This document shows positions 19,235 through 28,890 of a stretch of 35,774 nt of DNA, one piece after another; positions within the stretch are counted from its first letter, which is position 1; each line of letters begins with the position of its first letter. The notes beneath the pieces were generated by a model. It saw only the letters and a list, made by a program, of their open reading frames with translations, made no database searches and was not told where the DNA came from. The stretch is from an uncultured Gammaproteobacteria bacterium (GTDB lineage Bacteria; Pseudomonadota; Gammaproteobacteria; Pseudomonadales; Pseudohongiellaceae), in assembly GCA_913054495.1 (NCBI GenBank), contig CAJXIY010000021.1:1-35774 (forward strand), in the 5' to 3' direction. A program made the translations under genes and the position numbers.

Positions 19235-20053
19235 ATGACAGATAACGCCAATTCAGACTCGTCCACATCGACCCGACCTGGAGATTCAGTTCAGACCGGG
19301 GCACGGGACCAGACCACCCACTTCGGTTTCGAGAATGTGCCCGTTGCCGAGAAGCAGCAACGAGTCGGCCAGGTATTCCGCTCGGTAGCCAGTCGCTACG
19401 ACATAATGAACGACGTGATGTCGCTCGGATCCCATCGACTGATCAAACGTTTCACAGTTGAATTGAGTGCGCTGCGTGCCGGCCATAAAGTGTTAGACCT
19501 GGCAGGCGGAACCGGCGATTTCAGTATTCGCTTCGCTCCACTGGTGGGCGAGGAAGGCCACGTTATTCTCGCCGACATCAATGAGTCCATGTTGAGGATA
19601 GGCCGCGATCGAATTATCGATAAAGGCATTAGCAGTAACGTAAGCTTCGCACAGCTCAATGCCGAGACGCTGCCGTTTGCTTCCGACTCCTTCGACTGTG
19701 TTTGCATTGCTTATGGTTTGCGTAATGTCACCGATAAGGATGCCGCGCTGGAATCTATGCGCCGGGTGCTAAAGCCAGGAGGCCGGGTGTTAATACTGGA
19801 ATTTTCAAAACCAACGAATAAACTCATGGAAAAGGCATATGATGCCTACACAAATTTGTGGCCACTCGCCGGCAAGCTGATAACCGGTGATGGGGACAGT
19901 TACCGTTACCTCGTCGAGTCTATTCGCATGCATCCGGACCAGGAATCTCTCATGCAAATGATGCAGGCGGCGGGGCTGGAAAAATGCAAATATCACAATG
20001 TGATGAGCGGAATCTGCGCAATTCACATAGGCTTTAAACCACTGTCGTTATAA
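19235..20053 (+). CDS. ubiE: Ubiquinone/menaquinone C-methyltransferase UbiE
   Basis: SAM-dependent methyltransferase that adds the C2 methyl group in ubiquinone synthesis. About 272 residues. A variable acidic N-terminus precedes [38 protein letters not shown], characteristic of UbiE. The SAM-binding motif is [15 protein letters not shown]. Others are [36 protein letters not shown], and the C-terminal [19 protein letters not shown]. It is followed closely by ubiJ and ubiB, the standard ubiquinone cluster. The first 30 residues are an extension compared with E. coli; the ATG at 19235 was preferred to a TTG at 19229. Confidence 0.97.
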   Translation: MTDNANSDSSTSTRPGDSVQTGARDQTTHFGFENVPVAEKQQRVGQVFRSVASRYDIMNDVMSLGSHRLIKRFTVELSALRAGHKVLDLAGGTGDFSIRFAPLVGEEGHVILADINESMLRIGRDRIIDKGISSNVSFAQLNAETLPFASDSFDCVCIAYGLRNVTDKDAALESMRRVLKPGGRVLILEFSKPTNKLMEKAYDAYTNLWPLAGKLITGDGDSYRYLVESIRMHPDQESLMQMMQAAGLEKCKYHNVMSGICAIHIGFKPLSL

Positions 20054-20077
20054 AGATTAATTTTCCCAGGTCAGCCA

Positions 20078-20722
20078 TTGATTCAAATTCTCAAATCACT
20101 AGCTCTGTTGCCGGTAGAGAAAATTCTCAACCATTTGCTCAGGAACGACCCCTATCTTGCCGCACAACTGGCCCCATTCGATGGCAAGACTATCGAAGTG
20201 CAGAGCACCGCACCGACGACGGCAATATGCTGCAGCATCGATAGAGGCGCTATACGCCTCAGCAGTCTGGGCAGCGAATATGTGGGTCTGCATGCCGATG
20301 CGGTCATCGTAGGCAGGGCAGTCGATCTGGTGAACATGCTGTTTACGGACAACTCAAGCAGAGCGCTTGCCAATCCGGCAATATCGATCAGCGGCGACGC
20401 CGTACTGGTGCAGGAGCTTTACGGCACGATTCGAAAACTGGATATACGCTGGCAAGATTATCTGGCGCCCTTTCTCGGTGATGTGATTACCAATGAACTG
20501 GAACAGGTCGCCGACAGCAGCCACAGGTGGTCAAAGCATGCCAGCGCCAGCGTACGCCGCAATATCGATGATTACTTGCGGGAAGAGACGAATCTGCTAC
20601 CCGACAGGAATGAGGTGGCTGCCTTCGGTGATGTCCTCGATCGACTCAAGCTTGATATCGACCGCATCCAGGCCCGGGCTCGACTGCTTAACGACCGGCT
20701 CGATATTCTACTAAGCGATTGA
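20078..20722 (+). CDS. ubiJ: Ubiquinone biosynthesis accessory factor UbiJ (SCP2 domain)
   Basis: A 214-residue protein with an N-terminal SCP2 lipid-binding domain (ALLPVEKILNHLLRNDPYLAAQLAPFDGK; ADAVIVGRAVDLVNMLF; ISISGDAVLVQELYGTIRKLDIRWQDYLAPFLGDV) and a C-terminal coiled-coil-like helix (LDRLKLDIDRIQARARLLNDRLDIL). UbiJ binds polyisoprenoid intermediates and, with UbiK, helps hold the Ubi enzymes in a soluble complex. Start is a TTG at 20078 with CCCAGG upstream. Lies between ubiE and ubiB as usual. Confidence 0.93.
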   Translation: MIQILKSLALLPVEKILNHLLRNDPYLAAQLAPFDGKTIEVQSTAPTTAICCSIDRGAIRLSSLGSEYVGLHADAVIVGRAVDLVNMLFTDNSSRALANPAISISGDAVLVQELYGTIRKLDIRWQDYLAPFLGDVITNELEQVADSSHRWSKHASASVRRNIDDYLREETNLLPDRNEVAAFGDVLDRLKLDIDRIQARARLLNDRLDILLSD

Positions 20723-20818
20723 AAACTCAGTGCTAATTTCCCAAACCCACGCTTGTGGGTGGGTCATTGGGGTGGTATCTTTGCAAGCCGTAAAAACCGT
20801 GACCGTCATAATTCCACC

Positions 20819-22459
20819 GTGTCTCATCTGCCCCGCCTTTTTAAAGTCCTCAATGTTATCGCCAGGTATGGGCTGGATGACTTCGTAAAACATCAACCAG
20901 GCTTCACTTGGATAAGACTACTACTCTCTCCCTACCTGATGTTGTGGGCGCTCAGTGCCCATAGGAAAGGTAACAGGAATCGACGACTCCGACTGGCGCT
21001 GGAGGAGTTAGGTCCGATTTACATAAAATTTGGTCAGCTACTCTCCACCCGGCGCGATTTTCTCGATACCGATCTCGCGGACGAGTTGCAAACGCTGCAG
21101 GATAACGTGCCTCCATTCCTGTCTCCCACTATCGAGTCATTGGTAGAGAAAGCACTGGGCGTGAGCACCGACTCCGTATTCAGTGATCTGGAAACGGCGC
21201 CATTTGCCTCCGCCTCCGTCGCCCAGGTGCATAAGGCCACGCTACTCACTGGCGAAGAGGTCGTCGTCAAAGTACTGCGACCTGGAATCAGAAAAACTAT
21301 CGGCGCCGACATAAAACTGATGAAACGACTGGCCCATCTAATCGAATCTCGGACCTCGATAGGAAAACGCCTGCGACCGGTAGAAGTAGTGAATGATTAT
21401 GAGCAGATTATTTTTGACGAATTGAATCTGCAGGCGGAAGCGGCAAATACGACTCAACTTAAGCGCAATTTTGAAAACTCCAGCGTGTTGTACGTTCCAA
21501 AAATTTATTGGGATTTCACACGAGAAGACATTCTGGTAATGGAACGCATTCATGGCATTCCTGTAGCCGACATCGCCGCTCTTAAGGCCCATGACATCAA
21601 TCTGAAGGTGTTAGCCGAAACCGGTGTGGATATCTTTTTTACGCAGGTGTTCGAACACAATTTTTTCCATGCCGACATGCATCCGGGCAATATATTTGTC
21701 TCCAGGGAGAATCCCGAGACTCCCCAATACATCGCGATAGATTGTGCGATCATCGGCTCATTGAGTAACAACGATCAGGAATATCTGGCGAAGAATCTGC
21801 TGGCGATCTTTCGGCGAGACTACCGCCAGGTGGCAGAATTACATATTGCCTGTGGTTGGGTTCCCGCCGACACCCGAATTCATGAATTTGAGTCGGCGAT
21901 ACGCAGCGTTTGTGAACCCATTTTCGAAAAACCATTAAAAGACATTTCATTCGGACTGTTATTGGTACAACTTTTTCGAACAGCGGGTCGCTTCAACATG
22001 GAGGTACAACCTGCGCTGGTATTACTGCAGAAGACCCTGCTCAACATTGAAGGCCTGGGCAGGCAACTTTATCCTGATCTTGATCTTTGGAAAACCGCGT
22101 TGCCGTATCTTGAAAGCTGGAATGCCAGGCGCCTCAATCCGCTCACTCTGCTGACCAAAATTCAGGAGAATATCCCCAATTGGATAGAACAGTTGCCCGA
22201 ACTTCCACAGCTAATGATCGAGGCAATTACTCAGAGCACCCAGCTTGGCGAAATAAATCGAACCCTGCTCAAGCAACAAGCCGCGACTGAATTGACAATG
22301 CTGCGCCAGCGGCGCCGCTCACAGATGGCAGGAATCGCCGCCCTAATAATAGCCGCTGCCTCTCTGGTACCGGCGGTACTCGAAACCATGTCGACGGTGC
22401 CGGTAGTTACATTAGGCTTCTTTTTGGTCGGGGTTTATCTTTTGTGTTTTAAACGGTGA
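20819..22459 (+). CDS. ubiB: Ubiquinone biosynthesis ATPase/kinase-like UbiB (ABC1/ADCK family)
   Basis: Atypical protein-kinase-like ATPase required for ubiquinone synthesis. Family signatures are [18 protein letters not shown] (KxGQ), [13 protein letters not shown] (alanine-rich loop), VVVKVLRPG (lysine), [13 protein letters not shown], and [11 protein letters not shown], where the usual Gly after DC is Ala. Two membrane helices close the protein ([16 protein letters not shown] and [19 protein letters not shown]). The start is uncertain. A TTG at 20753 would give 568 residues but lies in a hairpin (ACCCAC-GCTT-GTGGGT). The GTG at 20819 gives 546, the E. coli length, and is preferred. Neither has a clear Shine-Dalgarno sequence. 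Confidence 0.94.
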   Translation: MSHLPRLFKVLNVIARYGLDDFVKHQPGFTWIRLLLSPYLMLWALSAHRKGNRNRRLRLALEELGPIYIKFGQLLSTRRDFLDTDLADELQTLQDNVPPFLSPTIESLVEKALGVSTDSVFSDLETAPFASASVAQVHKATLLTGEEVVVKVLRPGIRKTIGADIKLMKRLAHLIESRTSIGKRLRPVEVVNDYEQIIFDELNLQAEAANTTQLKRNFENSSVLYVPKIYWDFTREDILVMERIHGIPVADIAALKAHDINLKVLAETGVDIFFTQVFEHNFFHADMHPGNIFVSRENPETPQYIAIDCAIIGSLSNNDQEYLAKNLLAIFRRDYRQVAELHIACGWVPADTRIHEFESAIRSVCEPIFEKPLKDISFGLLLVQLFRTAGRFNMEVQPALVLLQKTLLNIEGLGRQLYPDLDLWKTALPYLESWNARRLNPLTLLTKIQENIPNWIEQLPELPQLMIEAITQSTQLGEINRTLLKQQAATELTMLRQRRRSQMAGIAALIIAAASLVPAVLETMSTVPVVTLGFFLVGVYLLCFKR

Positions 22460-22476
22460 AGTAGCATACTAAGCGG

Positions 22477-22860
22477 ATGCCCTCCTACCTCGATCAAATC
22501 AACTGGAATGCTGACGGTCTGGTAGCGGTAGTGGCCCAGGATGCCAGTAGCGGCCGCATACTCACCCAGGCCTGGATTAACCGGGATGCACTTGAGGCTG
22601 CGGTAAATGAGAGGCGAGCGGTGTATTGGTCTCGATCCAGGGCGCGACTCTGGCGTAAGGGCGAGGAGTCTGGCAACGTTCAGAAACTTGTGGATGTATT
22701 ACTGGACTGCGACAATGACGCCGTCTGCTATCGTGTCGAACAGATAGGTGGCATCGCCTGTCACACCGGTCGTGAAAGTTGTTTCTATCAAAAACTGATA
22801 GGCGGCAGCTGGAAAACGGTGGATCCGGTTTTAAAAGATCCCGGGCTGATGTACAAGTAA
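22477..22860 (+). CDS. hisI: Phosphoribosyl-AMP cyclohydrolase
   Basis: Third step of histidine synthesis: opening of the adenine ring of phosphoribosyl-AMP. It has 127 residues. Motifs are [41 protein letters not shown], the metal-binding [11 protein letters not shown], and [12 protein letters not shown]. It is separate from hisE, which follows 91 bases downstream as its own gene; E. coli has the two fused. Placement after ubiB and before hisE-tatABC is a known gammaproteobacterial order. Confidence 0.97.
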   Translation: MPSYLDQINWNADGLVAVVAQDASSGRILTQAWINRDALEAAVNERRAVYWSRSRARLWRKGEESGNVQKLVDVLLDCDNDAVCYRVEQIGGIACHTGRESCFYQKLIGGSWKTVDPVLKDPGLMYK

Positions 22861-22951
22861 AATCTATGCTTTGGCAGGGTAGAATCTGACCAGGGTAGTT
22901 TGATAAGCAGTGATTTTAGTTTAGGATAAAACCCAGGCACACAAGCCGATC

Positions 22952-23305
22952 ATGAGCGAAGTACTAACAGAACTTACGGCAATACTGGAACAACGCAAGT
23001 CAGCTTCGGCTGCGGATTCTTATGTAGCCAGCCTCCATGAAAAAGGTCTTAACAAAATTCTCGAAAAAATAGGCGAAGAAGCTACTGAGACGATACTGGC
23101 AGCAAAAGAATGTGAGCACGCAGGCGGCCTCGCTAAAGAGGCTGTCATAAAGGAAACCGCCGATCTATGGTTTCACACGATGGTAATGCTAAGTCATCTA
23201 GGTTTGAGTTCGGACCAGGTGTTGGAAGAACTTGAAAAACGTTTTAACATATCCGGCCTTGAAGAAAAGGCATCTCGACAAACACGTTCCCGGTTGAATC
23301 GATAA
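22952..23305 (+). CDS. hisE: Phosphoribosyl-ATP pyrophosphatase
   Basis: Second step of histidine synthesis: hydrolysis of phosphoribosyl-ATP to phosphoribosyl-AMP. It has 117 residues of the all-alpha MazG-like fold, with EKGLNKILEKIGEEATETILAAK carrying the ExxE metal-binding residues and ETADLWFHTMVMLSHLGLS completing the site. Starts at ATG 22952. Sits between hisI and tatA on the same strand. Confidence 0.96.
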   Translation: MSEVLTELTAILEQRKSASAADSYVASLHEKGLNKILEKIGEEATETILAAKECEHAGGLAKEAVIKETADLWFHTMVMLSHLGLSSDQVLEELEKRFNISGLEEKASRQTRSRLNR

Positions 23306-23332
23306 ATATTTTGCCGGCTTTGGAGGATTATT

Positions 23333-23608
23333 ATGGGTATAGGTGGTATTGGAATATGGCAACTACTGATCATTTTGTTGATCGTGGTCATGTTATTCGG
23401 CACTAAAAAATTGCGCAACATTGGTTCAGATCTCGGTGGTGCCTTGAAAGGATTCAAGAGCGCCATCAAAGACGATGACTCCAAACAAGAGTCAACCGAT
23501 GAGGAATCTGAGAGTTCTGAAGAGTCTAAAGAATCCAGCGACGAAACTAGCGACGCTACCTCCAAGAAGGAGGAGGAGAAGGAGAAGGAAGAGACTAACG
23601 CCGACTAG
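23333..23608 (+). CDS. tatA: Sec-independent translocase subunit TatA
   Basis: A 91-residue pore-forming subunit of the twin-arginine export system. The N-terminal membrane helix ([22 protein letters not shown]) is followed by the FGxKKL hinge and an amphipathic helix ([19 protein letters not shown]). The C-terminal half is a highly charged Ser/Glu/Lys tail, typically disordered. GGAGG precedes the ATG at 23333. First of tatABC. Confidence 0.97.
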   Translation: MGIGGIGIWQLLIILLIVVMLFGTKKLRNIGSDLGGALKGFKSAIKDDDSKQESTDEESESSEESKESSDETSDATSKKEEEKEKEETNAD

Positions 23609-23733
23609 GTTATCCGTATATACAGTTCCCGGCGTCCTCTTCGGGCAAAGGGATCTTGTAGCGAGAATTTTCTTCGGTGTCATCTGTTGCCATTTTCAAT
23701 TATCGTCCTTTATCCGTCACCAGATTCCAACTT

Positions 23734-24264
23734 ATGTTCAATATTCACTCAACCGAGCTTCTTCTAGTCTGCATTGTTGCCTTGTTAGTGATAGGCCCGC
23801 AGCAACTGCCATCGGCGATCAAGACCGCAGGGCTATGGATTGGTCGCTTTCGTCGAAGCTTTTACAAGGTGAAGGCTGAGATCGAAAGAGAACTCAACGC
23901 CGACGAAATACGAAGACAGTTGCACAATGAATCTATTATGGAGGACATCGAGGATGCGAAATCCAAGATACAGGATGTAGCGAAGGACGCAGAGAAATCT
24001 GTGAACAGCATCGTCAACACAGACAACTTCGATCCGGGGGCATCGAAAGAATCTTACGAAAAGGATAAAGACGACGACGCGGAGCCCGAGAAGTCTCTGC
24101 AACAGGAATTAACAGAGGGCGTGGAAGAGATAGGTGAGCAATTAGAGAGTGTCAAGCAACAAATCTATGGTAGCGGCAAGAATCCCAAATTGGCGATAGA
24201 CGAAAATTCCGACGAAACACCAACTACCGCAACTCAAGACTCAAGCAAGCACGCAAGCAAATGA
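23734..24264 (+). CDS. tatB: Sec-independent translocase subunit TatB
   Basis: About 176 residues. TatB recognises twin-arginine precursors together with TatC. The start [26 protein letters not shown] matches the conserved TatB N-terminus, with the glutamate in the helix and the GP hinge. A long amphipathic and charged helical region follows. No Shine-Dalgarno sequence precedes ATG 23734, and 125 bases separate it from tatA, more than usual. An in-frame GTG at 23677 would add 19 non-conserved residues ahead of the membrane helix and is rejected. tatC overlaps by four bases (ATGA). Confidence 0.95.
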   Translation: MFNIHSTELLLVCIVALLVIGPQQLPSAIKTAGLWIGRFRRSFYKVKAEIERELNADEIRRQLHNESIMEDIEDAKSKIQDVAKDAEKSVNSIVNTDNFDPGASKESYEKDKDDDAEPEKSLQQELTEGVEEIGEQLESVKQQIYGSGKNPKLAIDENSDETPTTATQDSSKHASK

Positions 24265-25016
24265 CATCGGCTGAAGACGAGAAAGAACTTACTCTTGTCG
24301 ATCACCTGGTCGAACTTCGTGATCGAATCATGAAATGCCTTGTGGTGCTGGTTGTGTTGTTCCTGGCGCTTTTCTATTTCGCTAACGATATCTATACCTA
24401 CGTTGCAGAACCTCTGATTTCCGCGTTGCCGGAAAATACCAGCATGATCGCCATCGATCCGACGGCACCTTTCTTCGCGCCATTCAAGCTGACCTTCTAT
24501 GTCGCCTTTATGCTGTCTGCGCCTTATATTCTGTTCCAGCTCTGGTCCTTTATTGCACCAGGGCTTTACAAGAACGAGAAAGAAATCGCCATTCCACTGT
24601 TTATCTCCAGCGTCGTTCTGTTCTATTCCGGCATCGCCTTCGCACGCTATATTCTGTTCGACATAATATTTGGATTTTTTATCTCGGTGGCACCGGAAGG
24701 TATTCAGGTTGCGCCGGACATCAGCAGTACTCTCAGCTTTGCGCTGACCCTGTTCTTCGCCTTCGGTTTTGCATTCGAAATACCGATTGCGGTATTCCTG
24801 TGTATTTGGGTAGGACTGGCGGAGCCCGACTCACTTACCCAGAAGCGTCCTTACGTGGTGGTCGGCTGTTTCGTAGTAGCGATGATGCTGACACCGCCGG
24901 ACCCGTTTACGCAATCGATGCTGGCGTTTCCGATGTGGGCGCTGTTTGAGTTGGGAATTATTGCCGGCAGACTCGTAGGCAAACGCAAACAGAAAGACGA
25001 TGAACCGACGCGCTAG
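24261..25016 (+). CDS. tatC: Sec-independent translocase subunit TatC
   Basis: A 251-residue polytopic membrane protein that binds the twin-arginine signal peptide. [19 protein letters not shown] at the N-terminus is the conserved signal-binding segment, with the Glu of HLxELR. It has six membrane segments; [39 protein letters not shown] spans the first periplasmic loop to helix 3, and [33 protein letters not shown] is near the C-terminus. Its ATG overlaps the tatB stop. The gene converges on dtd. Confidence 0.97.
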   Translation: MTSAEDEKELTLVDHLVELRDRIMKCLVVLVVLFLALFYFANDIYTYVAEPLISALPENTSMIAIDPTAPFFAPFKLTFYVAFMLSAPYILFQLWSFIAPGLYKNEKEIAIPLFISSVVLFYSGIAFARYILFDIIFGFFISVAPEGIQVAPDISSTLSFALTLFFAFGFAFEIPIAVFLCIWVGLAEPDSLTQKRPYVVVGCFVVAMMLTPPDPFTQSMLAFPMWALFELGIIAGRLVGKRKQKDDEPTR

Positions 25017-25049
25017 GGCACCTCTGCTAGCGGGATCAATGTTTGATTA

Positions 25050-25487
25050 TCAGACTTTCAGTATGAAAGTCACCGGTCCGTCATTCTCAAGTGAAATTTG
25101 CATGTCCGCCGCAAACTTGCCGTCACAAACGCTTGGGTGCCGAGTTTCTGCCGTTCTCACCAGGTGCTGATAAATCTTCTCGGCTTCTTCGGGAGGCTTG
25201 GCGGAAGAAAAACTGGGTCGCAGACCCTTATCCGTACTTGCCGCCAAGGTGAATTGCGACACCAGCATCAAGTCGCCACCGACGGCTTTCAAGTCCAGAT
25301 TCATGCGCTCGTCATCATCGGCGAATACACGATACGCGAGTATCTTATCCACCAGCTTTTCCGCGAGCTCTTCAGTGTCAGCTTTTTCAATACCAATAAA
25401 TGCAAGCAATCCCGAACCAATCTCAGAATAAAGTTCGCCCTCGATTTTTACCCGAGCCCAGTTGACCCGCTGAATTAACGCAATCAC
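25050..25487 (-). CDS. dtd: D-aminoacyl-tRNA deacylase
   Basis: Hydrolyses D-amino acids mischarged onto tRNA. 145 residues, standard length. MIALIQRVNWARVKIEGE at the N-terminus, LVSQFTLAASTDKGLRPSF (the SQFTL motif of the active site) and the C-terminal NDGPVTFILKV, carrying the cross-subunit Gly-Pro motif, are all present. Start GTG at 25487 with GGAG upstream. Convergent with tatC. Confidence 0.97.
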   Translation of the reverse strand: MIALIQRVNWARVKIEGELYSEIGSGLLAFIGIEKADTEELAEKLVDKILAYRVFADDDERMNLDLKAVGGDLMLVSQFTLAASTDKGLRPSFSSAKPPEEAEKIYQHLVRTAETRHPSVCDGKFAADMQISLENDGPVTFILKV

Positions 25488-25817
25488 CTTTTAACCACTC
25501 CGAAGCAAACCAGCTCTCTGATATCACTCCCAATTTAGAGAGCATCAGTATACGTCAGACTTGCAGTTGAATTTAGCTCTTAGGTATTTGATGCGTAGAA
25601 CGGGGATTGGCAAGGGGTGCTGTTTTGCCGTGACTAGCGCCCAGGGACAGAGCGCGGGACGGGCCAGGGATGGCCCACCGGAACGGCAAAATAACCCCCC
25701 TGCTCCGAGCTTGCGTCCTACACGTATGCCACACTCAAAAAAACTTCAAGAATAGCCCAGCGCTTACAGCTTCTACTTAACTAATTGAAACGCGCAGATT
25801 TTTGAGAATCCGTTGGA
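25488..25817. other. Intergenic region between dtd and the iminopeptidase gene
   Basis: About 330 bases with no convincing gene. Most of the middle is taken by a structured inverted-repeat element (25614-25700), described separately. The flanks are AT-richer, with an A-run at 25737-25743. The dtd promoter should lie within the left 100 bases, reading leftward. Confidence 0.55.
25614..25700. repeat. REP/MITE-like structured element with nested inverted repeats
   Basis: Outer arms at 25614-25631 and 25683-25700 pair at 15 of 18 positions, with nine uninterrupted bases (TTTTGCCGT/ACGGCAAAA). Inside is a perfect six-base stem GGGCCA (25661-25666) / TGGCCC (25671-25676) with a GGGA loop, and a GCGC/GCGC pair around 25637-25655. 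GC content exceeds its flanks. No second copy is seen in the window. Confidence 0.6.
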
Positions 25818-26777
25818 TTAGCTGGCAGACTTCAACTGTTTGGCAATATCGGCAACCACCCTGATCAGTGCATCGACTGTGCCCGGCTCCGAAGCGGAAT
25901 GGCCAGCGTCGCGCACGATGACAAGCTCCGAGTTGGGCCATTGTTGGTGCAAACTCAAGGCGTTGTCGAGGGGGCAAACCATATCATAGCGGCCGTGGAC
26001 AATTCGACCGGGTATGTCTTTGATCGACTGCATACTATTGAGGATATGATTTTCGTCGATAAAACCCTTATTAACGAAATAGTGGGTCTCGATTCGAGCC
26101 ATCGCCAGGGCATTGTGAGGCTTGGTGAACTTTGCGAGCGCCGTCGAACTGGGTCGCAGTTTAGAGCAATTACCTTCCCACGCCGACCAGGCTTTAGCAA
26201 CCCCCATGCGCAACAACTCATCATCCCCCAGCAAGCGAGAATAATAGGCCTGGGTCAGGTCACCGCGCTCCGACTGGGGAATCGGTTTTATGAATTCCTC
26301 CCAGTAATCGGGGAATATTCGGTTCGCCCCCTCTTTATATAGCCAATCGAAATCACGCTGTCGGCAGAGAAATATCCCTCGTAAAATTAGCGCCTTCACC
26401 CGCTGAGGATGATGTTGTGCGTACAACAGGCTGAGAGTAGAGCCCCAGGAGCCACCGAACAACACCCAGCTCTCGATACCAAGGTGCTCCCGGATTGCCT
26501 CCATGTCCGCGATCAGGTCGTGCGTTGTATTGTCGGACAATTCGCCGTGGGGAGTAGACCGGCCACAGCCACGCTGATCGAATGTAACGATGCGATAGAA
26601 CGCCGGGTCATAAAAGCGACGAGAGCTGGCATCACAGCCGCTACCGGGGCCACCGTGGATAAAGAGTACAGGTACACCATCGGGATCGCCGGCTTCATCG
26701 ATGTAAAGCTCATGCAGCTCAGATACCTTGAGCGAGTGCCGTTGATAGGGTTTCAATTCCGGATAGAGCACCAACAT
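25818..26777 (-). CDS. pip: Proline iminopeptidase, alpha/beta-hydrolase fold
   Basis: Peptidase family S33 enzyme that removes N-terminal proline from peptides. 319 residues, the family length. LFIHGGPGSGCDASSRRFYDP forms the oxyanion region; the nucleophile is S110 in FGGSWGSTLSLLYA, the acid D265 in GRYDMVCP and the base H293 in DAGHSASEPG. The substrate-gating helical cap (about residues 140-230) contains DYWEEFI. No signal peptide, so cytoplasmic. Lies downstream of typA on the same strand, with 100 bases between. Confidence 0.95.
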   Translation of the reverse strand: MLVLYPELKPYQRHSLKVSELHELYIDEAGDPDGVPVLFIHGGPGSGCDASSRRFYDPAFYRIVTFDQRGCGRSTPHGELSDNTTHDLIADMEAIREHLGIESWVLFGGSWGSTLSLLYAQHHPQRVKALILRGIFLCRQRDFDWLYKEGANRIFPDYWEEFIKPIPQSERGDLTQAYYSRLLGDDELLRMGVAKAWSAWEGNCSKLRPSSTALAKFTKPHNALAMARIETHYFVNKGFIDENHILNSMQSIKDIPGRIVHGRYDMVCPLDNALSLHQQWPNSELVIVRDAGHSASEPGTVDALIRVVADIAKQLKSAS

Positions 26778-26881
26778 TCGCCATTCCTTCTGCAGCGGGG
26801 CCTAAGCAGCGCCGCCTGCACGTCAACGGGAATACCCATTGTAAGACACCAGCGAGAAGTAGAACACAGGAAATATTATCC

Positions 26882-28708
26882 CTAGCCCCGCGCGGCCAGT
26901 CCTCTGCTCATGCGCTTGCGTTCGTTCTCGGTGAGATAGCGCTTGCGCAGACGAATGCTATCGGGTGTTATTTCAACCAATTCGTCATCGGCAATAAATT
27001 CCATCGCCTGCTCCAGAGAATGCAACACCGGCGGCGTCAACACAATGTGCTCATCCGTACCCGACGCCCGCACGTTGGTAAGTTGTTTCGCCTTGGTTGG
27101 ATTCACAGCCAAGTCGTTTTCCCGGCTGTGGAGACCAACGATCATGCCTTCATAGACCTCCGTGTTCGGTCCAACGAAGAGCCTGCCGCGCTCCTGTAGA
27201 TTGAACAGGCCAAAGCCGAGAGTCTTACCCGTGACCATGGACACCAATACACCACGACTGCGGCTCGCCAATTCGGCATCCATATATTCACCGTAATGAT
27301 CGAAGACATGGGTCATCAATCCGGTCCCGGACGTCATAGACAGAAACTGAGAGCGAAATCCAATCAGCCCCCTGGTCGGTACCAGAAACTCCAGGCGCAC
27401 CCTGCCCTTACCATCGGGACTCAGGTCTTGCATCCTGGCCCGACGCTGTCCCAATTCTTCGATGACAGAACCCTGATACTGTTGGTCGCAGTCGATAAGC
27501 AGTGATTCATAGGGTTCCTGTTTGACCCCGTCGACCTCATGAATAATTACCTCGGGGCGGGACACCGCCAACTCGAAACCCTCACGCCGCATTGATTCGA
27601 TCAGCACCGACAGATGTAACTCGCCGCGGCCGGATACCTTATATTTATCCGGCGTGTCACCGGGTTCTACGCGCAAGGCGACATTGTGGAGCAACTCGCG
27701 CTCCAATCTCTCCTTGATATTTCGAGTGGTGACATACTTGCCTTCCAGACCCGCGAAGGGGGAATCGTTGACCTGAAAAGTCATGCTGATAGTGGGCTCG
27801 TCCACCTGCAGTGGAGCCATGGGCTCCACCTTGTCCGGATCGCAGATGGTATCGGAAATATGCAAATTGTCGATGCCAGTGATACAGACAATTTCACCGG
27901 CGTGAGCCTCTTCTACATCGATGCGCTCCAGACCGAGATGACTCTTGACCTGCAGTATTTTCCCTTTGCGCTGCTTGCCCTCGCTATCGATGATCACAAC
28001 CTGCTGATTTCTGGTGGCCTTGCCTCGACTAATACGACCGATGCCAATGACACCAACATAACTGTTGTGGTCCAGCGCACTGATCTGCATCTGTAGCGGG
28101 GCATCGACGACAACTTCCGGAGCCGGCACGTTTTTTACGATCGAAGCAAGTAGCGGCAACATGTCGTCCGCCAGAGATTCATGCTCCAGTCCAGCGACAC
28201 CATTCAACGCCGAGGCATAAATGATGGGAAAGTCCAGTTGCTCATCGGACGCCCCCAATTTGTCGAAAAGATCGAATACTTCATCCACCACCCAGTCGGG
28301 GCGGGCACCATCGCGATCAACCTTGTTGATCACGACGATGGGATTCAAACCCTGGGCGAAGGCCTTCTGGGTCACAAAGCGAGTCTGGGGCATCGGTCCG
28401 TCGACGGCATCCACCAAGAGCAACACGCTATCGACCATGGAGAGAACTCTCTCGACCTCGCCGCCAAAGTCTGCATGACCTGGCGTGTCGACGATATTAA
28501 TATGGTAGCCGTTCCAGTTGATGGCGGTGTTCTTGGCGAGGATAGTAATGCCTCGCTCCCGCTCCTGATCATTGGAATCCAGCATTCGAACCTGTTGCTT
28601 GCCCCTGGTTTTCACGGTGCCAGACTGCTGCAATAATTTGTCGACAAGGGTGGTTTTGCCGTGATCGACATGGGCGATGATGGCTATGTTTCGTATTTTC
28701 TCAATCAC
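26882..28708 (-). CDS. typA: Translational GTPase TypA/BipA
   Basis: Ribosome-associated GTPase linked to stress and cold-growth 50S assembly. It has 608 residues. Motifs are G1 [14 protein letters not shown], the switch region [14 protein letters not shown]3 [16 protein letters not shown] and G4 [10 protein letters not shown], followed by the beta-barrel domain and two EF-G-like domains ([43 protein letters not shown]), and the BipA-specific C-terminal domain ending [16 protein letters not shown]. Upstream on the same strand is thiI. A hairpin (28760-28775, CGGCGA-TTTT-TCGCCG) sits in the gap. Confidence 0.97.
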   Translation of the reverse strand: MIEKIRNIAIIAHVDHGKTTLVDKLLQQSGTVKTRGKQQVRMLDSNDQERERGITILAKNTAINWNGYHINIVDTPGHADFGGEVERVLSMVDSVLLLVDAVDGPMPQTRFVTQKAFAQGLNPIVVINKVDRDGARPDWVVDEVFDLFDKLGASDEQLDFPIIYASALNGVAGLEHESLADDMLPLLASIVKNVPAPEVVVDAPLQMQISALDHNSYVGVIGIGRISRGKATRNQQVVIIDSEGKQRKGKILQVKSHLGLERIDVEEAHAGEIVCITGIDNLHISDTICDPDKVEPMAPLQVDEPTISMTFQVNDSPFAGLEGKYVTTRNIKERLERELLHNVALRVEPGDTPDKYKVSGRGELHLSVLIESMRREGFELAVSRPEVIIHEVDGVKQEPYESLLIDCDQQYQGSVIEELGQRRARMQDLSPDGKGRVRLEFLVPTRGLIGFRSQFLSMTSGTGLMTHVFDHYGEYMDAELASRSRGVLVSMVTGKTLGFGLFNLQERGRLFVGPNTEVYEGMIVGLHSRENDLAVNPTKAKQLTNVRASGTDEHIVLTPPVLHSLEQAMEFIADDELVEITPDSIRLRKRYLTENERKRMSRGLAARG

Positions 28709-28890
28709 AAGGTTTCAACCGTCTACTGCTTATGCCCCGGGAAGGAAGGAAGCTGCCAGCGGCGATTTTTCGCCGGGCACGGAAATTCATTTCAGGAGGC
28801 ATGCAAAAGGCGGCGAGTATACACGAGACCGCCACGAATAATGAGCATTTCTTGCTATTTTACCAGGCCAATCCGGGAACTGGCTCGGAA

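Noticed and set aside
28760-28775. Hairpin CGGCGA-TTTT-TCGCCG taken as a thiI terminator
   Set aside because: No T-run follows in the minus-strand direction, so an intrinsic terminator is not supported; it may be incidental or part of the typA leader.
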